A DNA stretch of 33,635 nt from Allomuricauda sp. M10 (GTDB lineage: Bacteria > Bacteroidota > Bacteroidia > Flavobacteriales > Flavobacteriaceae). Made by a program: the position numbers and the translations under genes. Positions within the stretch are counted from its first letter, which is position 1. Each line of letters starts with the position of its first letter. The notes beneath the pieces were generated by a model. That model had not been told where the DNA came from, ran no database searches, and saw only the letters and a list, made by a program, of their open reading frames with translations. Below are positions 1 to 7,357 of this stretch, in pieces. The stretch spans positions 1-33,635 of the forward strand of contig NZ_JAJGBN010000011.1 of assembly GCF_020782875.1 (NCBI RefSeq), given 5' to 3'.

Positions 1-146
1 CTCTCCGAAGGGAACTACCTTTTTTTTACTGCTCATAAAAAATTTGGTCTTGGATTAAATTCAAAATATATATTATCATTTTTGGCAGTTCACATTAAGC
101 TCCCAACGCTTTTATTCTATTTTAGAATTTTGAAGGATCTTTTCCT

Positions 147-1475
147 TTACATGCCAAGTTTCTTTTGAATGTCTTCAAGAGACACCCCTTTGGTCTCAGG
201 CATCATGAATAGGGCAAACAACAATTGAAATACCATCATAACTGCAAAAACCAAAAAAATAGGCCAAGGGTTTTCCTTAAATATATCGATGACCACGGGA
301 CCCAACAGTGTAATAAGTGCCGCAAAAACCCAATGTGTCCCCGTTCCCCAAGAAGTACCATAGGCCCTTGCATGATTTGGAAATATCTCGGCTATGAACA
401 CCCAAATGATGGCACCCTGGCCTACTGCATGTGATGCTATGAAGGCCATAATGGAGACCAAGAGTGCTCCTGCCCCAAGCCCTGAATAAAATGAAAAGGC
501 TATCATCAGTAAACTTAAAATATATCCAATTGATCCGATTATCAGTAGCTGTCGTCTTCCAATACGATCAATGAGGTTGATGCCCACAAAAGTGAATATC
601 AAATTAACACCTCCAATGGCTATTGAATTAAAGAGCGATTCCTTAGCGGCAAGCCCAGCTATCTCCAATATTTCCGGGGCGTAGTACAAAACAAAATTAA
701 TACCCGACAACTGGTTAAAAAATGCAATGAGAAAGGCCAACAGAAGGGGCTTTCTGTATTTGACAAATATGGATTCTTCCTGTTTTTCCTCGATATTTTC
801 CGCATCCTCTATCTGTTGAAGTTCTGCCTCAACGTTCTCCACTCCCATTTTTACCAATACCTTTCGAGCGGCCTCTTTATCATGCTTTTCCGTAACCAAC
901 CATCTTGGACTTTTGGGTATGAAAAACACCGAGACAAAATAAATGGCCGCGGGGAGTCCTTCCACACCCATCATCCAACGCCAATCATTTGCTCCATCAA
1001 ATCCCTTTAGCAAGTAATTGGAAAAGAACGCTATCAAAATACCCAGAACAAGGTTAAATTGATACAATGCCACCAATCTTCCGCGATTTTTTGCAGTTGA
1101 AATCTCTGAAATATACATGGGTCCTGCCACTGTGGAAGCTCCTACTCCCAGTCCACCAATAAACCTAAAAAACGAGAAGGAATAGGGATCTGGAGCCAGC
1201 CCGGAGCCAATAGCTGAAATAAAGTACAGCGCGCCGATCCATATAAGGGTTTTCTTTCGCCCTATTCGTTGACTTGGTATACCACCCAACAAGGAGCCCA
1301 ATACGGTTCCCCAAAGTGCCATGGACATGATAAAAGCTCCATGAAACCAAGGGCTGGTGTGCCAAAGTTCTTTGATGGGCAAGTTGGCCCCGGAGATGAC
1401 AACCGTGTCAAATCCGAATAAAAATCCTGCCAATGAGGCCGTAAACGACCACATACTCTGATTACTTATTTTCAA
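147..1475 (-). CDS. MFS sugar porter (sugar:proton symporter type)
   Basis: This 442-residue inner-membrane protein is a major facilitator of the sugar porter family, expected to bring a mono- or small oligosaccharide into the cytoplasm. Family marks are visible: GFLFGFDTVVISGA in the first transmembrane segment, RIGRKK in the loop after the second, PKSPRWL (usually PESPRWL) before the central cytoplasmic domain, DRIGRR in the second half, and PETKG near the C-terminus. About twelve hydrophobic segments flank a charged central stretch, and the length is normal. It is the last gene of the SusC operon, 11 bases after the GH92 gene, which suggests it imports the sugar released by the two upstream enzymes. 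The exact substrate cannot be read from the sequence. I see no clear terminator after it. Confidence 0.93.
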   Translation of the reverse strand: MKISNQSMWSFTASLAGFLFGFDTVVISGANLPIKELWHTSPWFHGAFIMSMALWGTVLGSLLGGIPSQRIGRKKTLIWIGALYFISAIGSGLAPDPYSFSFFRFIGGLGVGASTVAGPMYISEISTAKNRGRLVALYQFNLVLGILIAFFSNYLLKGFDGANDWRWMMGVEGLPAAIYFVSVFFIPKSPRWLVTEKHDKEAARKVLVKMGVENVEAELQQIEDAENIEEKQEESIFVKYRKPLLLAFLIAFFNQLSGINFVLYYAPEILEIAGLAAKESLFNSIAIGGVNLIFTFVGINLIDRIGRRQLLIIGSIGYILSLLMIAFSFYSGLGAGALLVSIMAFIASHAVGQGAIIWVFIAEIFPNHARAYGTSWGTGTHWVFAALITLLGPVVIDIFKENPWPIFLVFAVMMVFQLLFALFMMPETKGVSLEDIQKKLGM

Positions 1476-1486
1476 TGTATTCCTTT

Positions 1487-3811
1487 TTAATTACTGGAAT
1501 GATTTTTATGCTTTGGCGGCTGAGGGGACATCTTCAGTTGTAGAGTGCCCCCACGCACCAGCAGGTCATGGCTCAAGGTGAAGTCCTTCACCTTTTTTCC
1601 ATTGAAACTTGCCGATTTGATATAAGGCTTTTGTTCCCCGTTATTTACCGTCTGAATCACAATTTTGTGTCCTTTATAAAAATCAGGGTTCAGCTCAATT
1701 TCAACTTGATCAAAAACAGGGCCTGTAATTTGATACGTTGGCTCCATTTCCGTACCTCCTGTCATTTGAAACAGTCCAATTTTCATCAATACCGCAAGAG
1801 ATCCCATCAATCCTTGGTCTTCATCCCCATTATAACCGCGGGAAGGAGTCAATCCTTGGTACACGGTATTCGCAACTTCCTTTGTCCAATACTGTGTAAG
1901 ATCCGGCCTACCCAAATGTTGAAATATAAAAGCGGTTTGTATGGAAGGCTGGTTTCCATAGTTTATAGGAATTCGTGAATACTCCGGATGTTCCTCCTGG
2001 GCATGTGAATTGCCAGAGGTAAATCCCAATTTTTTGGCTTCCTTAAACTGGCCATTGAGTTTGTCAACCGCCTTGGCCTCTCCCCCCATTAGCTCAGCAA
2101 GACCCTTTAAATCATGGGGCACAAACCATGTGTTCTGTGCGCCATTCGCTTCAGAAAATCCTATTCCGTGATTGAAGGGGTCATAGGGTTCAAGCCACTC
2201 ACCCTTCTGGTTTTTTGGACGCATCCAGCCTGAACCTTGATCAAAAACGTTCCGATAATTTTTGGACCTTGCCATAAATTGGGCATAATCTTCAGGGTGG
2301 TTCAATGCCTTGGCAAATTGAGCAAGACACCAATCTTGATAGGCATATTCCAAAGTTTGGGAGGGACCGTTCTGATGATATCCGAACTGACCATCGGGCA
2401 ATGGAAAAGGCACGTATCCTTCTTCAATGTAGTGACCTAAACCGCCGCCTAAGGAAGTGGCATGCTCATATCCTGCCTTTGTCATAATGCCGCCGGGCAT
2501 ATGATTTTTCTTGAGTGCTTCATATGCCAAATTAGAATCAAAACCACGAATCCCTTTCTGGTACGAACCAACAATAAAAGGAGTACTGCTCGCCCCGGTC
2601 ATGACATAGGTATAATTTCCGCCCGCCGGACCCCTTGGCACGATACCCCCGTCCTTGTAATATTGGAGCAGGGAGTTGACAAAGGATTCTGCTATTTCCG
2701 GATACACCAGTTGCCAAAGCGTATTAATGGTCCATTGTGCACCCCAAAAGGAATCGGAGTTGAAATGATTGAACAAAGGTTCTCCATTTTTGGACAAGGG
2801 AAGTTGTTCTATTTTGAAGCTGTCGCCGGTATTGTCAGGATAGTAGCCATTGGCATCGTTGATAATTCTACGACCTTGGAGGGCATGCCAAAGATCGGTA
2901 TAAAACCTTCGCTGTTGTTCCCCGGAACCACCTTTTACCTTTATCCTGCCCAATAGCTGGTTCCATTCCAAACGGGAATCTTCCACAATTTGCTCAAAGT
3001 CCCAGTGTGGCAGTTCGTGGTCAAGGTTAAATTTTGCATTCTCCAAAGAAGTATAGGACAGCGCGACCTTCATTTTCACCTTTCCTTCCCCTGCATTAAG
3101 TTTCAATAAAAATTTTCCTTGATCGGTGGAGCTCAAAACCTTCTCCACATCTCTATCAATGACAATTTTAAAATATACCTTGAAAGGTTTGGGTCTTCTT
3201 ATTGTAGGTGCATTGGTAAGTTCCCCTTCAAAATTCCTGGGTCCAATTTGCTTCAATGATCCATCAGTTATTTTTGATGGCCCCAATTGACCACTTAGGT
3301 TCACCAATATGCCATTATCAGCAGTTTTAAAATGATATTGATGGAACCCCACCCTAGTGGTACTGGTCAATTCCACATCAATACCGAACCTTTCCAAATA
3401 TAGTTTGTGATAGCCCGGCACAATGTTTTCTTTTTCATGCACAAAAAATGAGGAAGCGTCCTCAAAAACCTTTTTTTCGTCCACCACTGTCATGTTGACG
3501 GGCATAACCGAAGGTCCCGAAAGCTGCCAGGCATGGATATGACTGAGTCCCCTTATCGTATCCTTTTTATACCGATAACCACTTCCCCAGGCACCATCAA
3601 TTTCCGTATCCGGACTCAAGTTGACCATTCCAAAGGGCCTACTGGCAGATGAGAAAAAGAACCATCGGGAATTCTCGGTATCAAGTTGGGGATAGACCAG
3701 ATCTACCGGTGTTTTTTCCTTATTATTTTGACTCTTTAGCAGTTGAGCTGAAATAAGAAATGGAATGACCAGAAAAATTCTTATGGGTTTGGCAATACCT
3801 AAAACGTTCAT
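1487..3811 (-). CDS. GH92-type alpha-mannosidase, secreted
   Basis: Family 92 glycoside hydrolases are calcium-dependent exo-alpha-mannosidases of the periplasm or cell surface. Visible marks are SRPFGMVNLSPDT near the N-terminus, GLSHIHAWQLSG, an SFWGAQWT segment where the family has its metal and sugar-binding loop, GFSEANGAQNTWFVPHD, and GYNGDEDQG. Numbered from the start chosen here, the likely general acid is Glu554 and the Asp-x-Asp pair is 663 and 665. The 774-residue length fits the family. I chose the ATG at 3811 because it begins a good signal peptide (charged NVLGIAKPIR, then IFLVIPFLISAQLL). The longer frame from 3898 would put 29 non-signal residues in front and overlap the GH28 gene by 17 bases. 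The Trp-rich DTENSRWFFFSSAS start differs from the commoner VNPFIGT start, so it may be a distinct subgroup with another linkage preference. Confidence 0.85.
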   Translation of the reverse strand: MNVLGIAKPIRIFLVIPFLISAQLLKSQNNKEKTPVDLVYPQLDTENSRWFFFSSASRPFGMVNLSPDTEIDGAWGSGYRYKKDTIRGLSHIHAWQLSGPSVMPVNMTVVDEKKVFEDASSFFVHEKENIVPGYHKLYLERFGIDVELTSTTRVGFHQYHFKTADNGILVNLSGQLGPSKITDGSLKQIGPRNFEGELTNAPTIRRPKPFKVYFKIVIDRDVEKVLSSTDQGKFLLKLNAGEGKVKMKVALSYTSLENAKFNLDHELPHWDFEQIVEDSRLEWNQLLGRIKVKGGSGEQQRRFYTDLWHALQGRRIINDANGYYPDNTGDSFKIEQLPLSKNGEPLFNHFNSDSFWGAQWTINTLWQLVYPEIAESFVNSLLQYYKDGGIVPRGPAGGNYTYVMTGASSTPFIVGSYQKGIRGFDSNLAYEALKKNHMPGGIMTKAGYEHATSLGGGLGHYIEEGYVPFPLPDGQFGYHQNGPSQTLEYAYQDWCLAQFAKALNHPEDYAQFMARSKNYRNVFDQGSGWMRPKNQKGEWLEPYDPFNHGIGFSEANGAQNTWFVPHDLKGLAELMGGEAKAVDKLNGQFKEAKKLGFTSGNSHAQEEHPEYSRIPINYGNQPSIQTAFIFQHLGRPDLTQYWTKEVANTVYQGLTPSRGYNGDEDQGLMGSLAVLMKIGLFQMTGGTEMEPTYQITGPVFDQVEIELNPDFYKGHKIVIQTVNNGEQKPYIKSASFNGKKVKDFTLSHDLLVRGGTLQLKMSPQPPKHKNHSSN

Positions 3812-3881
3812 TCTTTGGAAAGCTGTTTTTGCGGTGGACAACTTCAATCGATGAAGTTGGAAAATTTCAATTTGTATGCGT

Positions 3882-5483
3882 TCAGTGAAGCGATTCAATT
3901 CCCTTTAAACCAATTGTGGTTCCATAGACCGGGATTTTATCGATGGATTTTCCATCCACCCTCAACTCTGAGACCGATATGTTTTTCGCATCCTTTAAGA
4001 CCAATTGATGGGTATCGGTAACCGGAACCACATCGCTGTCTATAATGGAAACGTTTTGTACACTGTCCAAAACATAGGCAGGGCGAAAATCGACATTACG
4101 GGCATTGATCGTCACATTTTTAAACGTAACCCCATCTGCATGACGAACATAGAATCCCCATGCAGGCAATTCACCGAACATGGAAAATTCAGGATAATCC
4201 TTGATTTTCTCAGGCACTCGTCCCAAATCGTTGATGGGCACATAGCCCATGGCTTTGGAAGCACGTCCAGGGAAACTGATATCAATATTCTCCAAAACCA
4301 CGTCCTGAACATCATGGCCCGGAATACCGACTATGGAAGACGGGAATGGATTGTGGAAAAAATCAACTTCGGGGCCGCGCAGGTCATAATCGATATCAGG
4401 TCTTCCAAACGGCATCTGAACCTTCACGTCCTTGATGTGTATGTTTTTGATGGTACCTGTTTTTTCACCAGCGCGATGCCCCAATCTTATAAAAATGGCA
4501 TTGCCCGTGTTTTCTGCGATAAGGTTGGACACCTTAATATTTTCAATATCCCCGCCGTCAACACATTCAATGGCAATGGCCGAACGAAAAGTATCAAAGA
4601 CCTTAATGTTCTCTATGGTGATATTTTTGAATCCCCCATGTGATGCCGTTCCAAATTTGACTGCGCTGGCACTGCTTCGTATGGTGCAGTTGGCCACATA
4701 GATGTTATCATTGAAATAACCCGGCGTGTGGGATTTCAAACAAATTCCATCGTCAGCAGTATCCAGATCGCAATTGGTGACCTTTACATTTTTACAGTCG
4801 GTGATGTCCATCCCATCATTGTTCCAAAAAGCCCGGTTGGTGACTTTAAGTCCATCCAACACCATATCCGAGCATCGCTCAAAAAATAGACCCCAGCAGG
4901 AACTGTTTTTAAGATGCAAGCCTGTTACCGTGATTTGTGTGGATTCAGTAAACGCGAAAAGCATAGGTCTGGAACCTTCATTTGGGCGCATCCTTCGGTA
5001 ATTGTAATTATGAACCTTGCGGACGCCCAAGTGATGTAAGCTATCAATGGTTACGGCCAAAGCCATTCCCTGTCCATCGATTGTGCCTTCTCCTTTCAAA
5101 GAGATATTATTTACCTTTTCCGCCTTAATAAAAGCCAATTTGGATGGTGTCACTTTATTTTTATCAAGATCTGGCCCATTGGGATCATCCTGACCGTAAT
5201 CATCGGGGTTGGTGCTGCCCAACAATACTGCTCCTTTTTGAAAATGTAATTCAATATTGCTTTTGAGGCTAATGGAGCCGGAAAGGAATTCCCCACTTGG
5301 AAAAACAATCTTCCCCCCACCTTTTTTGTTTACTTTATCGATGGCTGACTGTATCGCCTTGGTATTTAGCGTAATGCCATCTGGTTTGGCGCCAAAATCG
5401 GTTATCATGTACTCCTGGGCCCAAAGCATGTTCACGCCAAGGAACAGCAATACAAAAAAGGTAAGTCTTATTGTATTTTTCAT
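3882..5483 (-). CDS. GH28-like beta-helix glycoside hydrolase (polygalacturonase family), secreted
   Basis: A 533-residue protein with a signal peptide (hydrophobic stretch 7-19, cleavage probably after WAQ at 23). The fold is a right-handed parallel beta-helix: DFGAKPDG at 29-36, then many short N-x-x-I/V rungs. Family 28 enzymes hydrolyse polygalacturonan or rhamnogalacturonan by inversion. The first two catalytic motifs are present, NNDGMD with Asp223 and ADDG with Asp244-Asp245. The usual G-H-G motif seems replaced by SAS in SASAVKFGT (271-279), and no R-x-K motif is seen where expected; RSAIAIE at 300-306 occupies that place. It is therefore a family 28 relative with an altered active site, and pectin should not be assumed as its substrate. 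It lies 36 bases after susD and 70 before the GH92 gene in the same operon. Confidence 0.82.
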   Translation of the reverse strand: MKNTIRLTFFVLLFLGVNMLWAQEYMITDFGAKPDGITLNTKAIQSAIDKVNKKGGGKIVFPSGEFLSGSISLKSNIELHFQKGAVLLGSTNPDDYGQDDPNGPDLDKNKVTPSKLAFIKAEKVNNISLKGEGTIDGQGMALAVTIDSLHHLGVRKVHNYNYRRMRPNEGSRPMLFAFTESTQITVTGLHLKNSSCWGLFFERCSDMVLDGLKVTNRAFWNNDGMDITDCKNVKVTNCDLDTADDGICLKSHTPGYFNDNIYVANCTIRSSASAVKFGTASHGGFKNITIENIKVFDTFRSAIAIECVDGGDIENIKVSNLIAENTGNAIFIRLGHRAGEKTGTIKNIHIKDVKVQMPFGRPDIDYDLRGPEVDFFHNPFPSSIVGIPGHDVQDVVLENIDISFPGRASKAMGYVPINDLGRVPEKIKDYPEFSMFGELPAWGFYVRHADGVTFKNVTINARNVDFRPAYVLDSVQNVSIIDSDVVPVTDTHQLVLKDAKNISVSELRVDGKSIDKIPVYGTTIGLKGIESLH

Positions 5484-5519
5484 TGATTTTATTAGTTTAG
5501 GCTATTACAAGAACATTTC

Positions 5520-7340
5520 TTAATACCCTGGGTTATTGGTTATCCTTGGTACGGAACGATCAATTTCTGCTTGTGGGAATGGGCGCAAGTAATGCTTTTC
5601 ATCCATGGAGCCTGACCTACGCGCAATAGGGTTTCTCAATTGGGTTTTTTCGATGAGCTTTTCTGTTCTTTTTAGATCAAACCACCTACAGTATTCGCCC
5701 ATAAGTTCCCTGGCCCTTTCATCCAATATCATATCAATGGTCAGGTTGCCTGCTGCCCTGTAGGAGACTGTTTCCATAGATGTAACATCTTCTGGGTACA
5801 ATGCCTGCAAGGGAGTCATGCCGCTATCGGTTCCCAATGCCCTATCCACAATACTGTTGTAATAGTTATCGGCTCCACCTAAATTCCCGTTAGATGCCCC
5901 TTTCAAAATGGCTTCGGCAGCAATAAGGTATGCTTCGGCCGAGCGGAACAATGCAAAATCGAAGGTGCCAAAAGCATCGCCATACTCAATGCCCGGTTGC
6001 CAAAACTTCCACATCATTGGTGTAATGTCAAGCCCATGAAAAGGAGTTAGGGCATTATCGCCAAATTCATCGGTGTTCAGTACCGCATACCGTTTTGTCC
6101 CACCAACGTCCAAACCTTTATCCGATAGTGAAGCTGGGTCGTTCCATGGTCTAAAATAGAGCACGGAGTCTCCCTTCATGATATTAATGGTCTCTGATGG
6201 ATTGGCTGGATTTGGCACAAAATTGTTCACGTTCACCAAAGCGTATTGAACATCCACAAAATTATGATGATACCTTCTGTCAAGGCTTGGATCGTATAAT
6301 CGATACATGGTCGGTGTGGCCAAATGTATTTGCAGAAATCTGTTATAGGTACTTGTTCTACCTTCAGAACCTACAATATCCGGAGATCCACCAAATATGG
6401 AATGGTAGTCATTCCCTTCCAAGCGATCGCTGTTTGAAGGATCCCCAAAATTGGTGATCGGGTCATCCACAAACTGTACCGCGAAGACAATTTCTGGATT
6501 CTGGTCATCCTGTGCAGGAAATGTTTCGAACAATGGATTTTCTGATCGTTGTGGAAAAAGATCTGAATATTCCTTAGCCAATGGATAGGCAGAAATGACC
6601 AGGTCAGCATATTCCCTTGCCTTTTCAAAATCCGCAGGGGTACCGCCCAGTGAATTATTGAAATTCCAACCTCTGGTCAAATGGACACGTGCCAATAAAA
6701 ATTGCGCAGCGCCTTTGGTTGCCCGACCATAATCAAGGCTAGTTACCGGCAAAGCCGATTCAGCTTCCTCCAGATCGGAAATGATCTGATCATAAACCTC
6801 ACTGGAACTTACCTTGATCACCTCACGGGATGAGGTCACAACCTCTTCAATGGGCATGGGAATATCACCCCATTGTTGCACCAAATAGAAATAACTGAAG
6901 GCCCTAAGAAACTTGGCTTCGGCTACGCGTATGGCCAAAACACTTGGGTCCATATCCTCCACATTGTCTTGACGGGAAATTACTGTATTGGTCCTATATA
7001 CCTCACGATACAACAAATCCCATAAATCCTGGAGTTCGTCCACGGAGGAATTGAGTCTAACATCATAGGTATTGAAAGCATCCCCTGCGTTATCTATCCA
7101 ATTTGCATTTGTGAAGATATCGGTACCGGGAAGCACAAGTTCCCTTTGTTGGTGTATATCCCTTAGTAAGGTATAGCACGATTTTACCAAATCTTCATAC
7201 CCTTGTGCCGTGGCATAATAGGTATCCGTGGTTTGAATGGAAACCGTGTTTTCATTCAAAAAGTCTTTGCTACAACCGGATAATGATACGATCAAAGAAA
7301 AAATACCGGCTACGAACAAACATTTATTATTGCTAAACAT
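5520..7340 (-). CDS. susD: SusD/RagB-family surface glycan-binding lipoprotein
   Basis: SusD-type proteins are outer-membrane surface lipoproteins that cap the SusC channel and bind oligosaccharide. This one has 606 residues and a lipoprotein signal with the lipobox SLSGC (Cys23), followed by SKDFLNE, an acidic stretch of the kind that directs Bacteroidota lipoproteins to the surface. The N-terminal half has SusD-type helices (YEDLVKSCYTLLRDI, the AEAKFLRAFSYFYLVQQWGDIPMP signature and GAAQFLLARVHLTRG). The C-terminal RagB/SusD domain ends with ERARELMGEYCRWFDLKR and a short tail typical of the family. It starts 17 bases after the susC stop. The family symbol marks homology only; the ligand is not starch by implication. 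Confidence 0.96.
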   Translation of the reverse strand: MFSNNKCLFVAGIFSLIVSLSGCSKDFLNENTVSIQTTDTYYATAQGYEDLVKSCYTLLRDIHQQRELVLPGTDIFTNANWIDNAGDAFNTYDVRLNSSVDELQDLWDLLYREVYRTNTVISRQDNVEDMDPSVLAIRVAEAKFLRAFSYFYLVQQWGDIPMPIEEVVTSSREVIKVSSSEVYDQIISDLEEAESALPVTSLDYGRATKGAAQFLLARVHLTRGWNFNNSLGGTPADFEKAREYADLVISAYPLAKEYSDLFPQRSENPLFETFPAQDDQNPEIVFAVQFVDDPITNFGDPSNSDRLEGNDYHSIFGGSPDIVGSEGRTSTYNRFLQIHLATPTMYRLYDPSLDRRYHHNFVDVQYALVNVNNFVPNPANPSETINIMKGDSVLYFRPWNDPASLSDKGLDVGGTKRYAVLNTDEFGDNALTPFHGLDITPMMWKFWQPGIEYGDAFGTFDFALFRSAEAYLIAAEAILKGASNGNLGGADNYYNSIVDRALGTDSGMTPLQALYPEDVTSMETVSYRAAGNLTIDMILDERARELMGEYCRWFDLKRTEKLIEKTQLRNPIARRSGSMDEKHYLRPFPQAEIDRSVPRITNNPGY

Positions 7341-7357
7341 GTCTTGTTTTTTTTAGA

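Noticed and set aside
8..27. AAGG-loop-CCTT with an eight-T run at the left edge as a terminator
   Set aside because: The stem is only four pairs and the window cuts the upstream side, so it cannot be judged. The rest of 1-146 shows no gene.
2462..2956. 164-codon plus-strand frame opposite the GH92 gene
   Set aside because: It overlaps the conserved catalytic region of GH92 and shows no protein family features.
4005..4643. 212-codon plus-strand frame opposite the GH28-like gene
   Set aside because: It is wholly inside a well-supported gene on the other strand, with no recognisable domain, signal or promoter.
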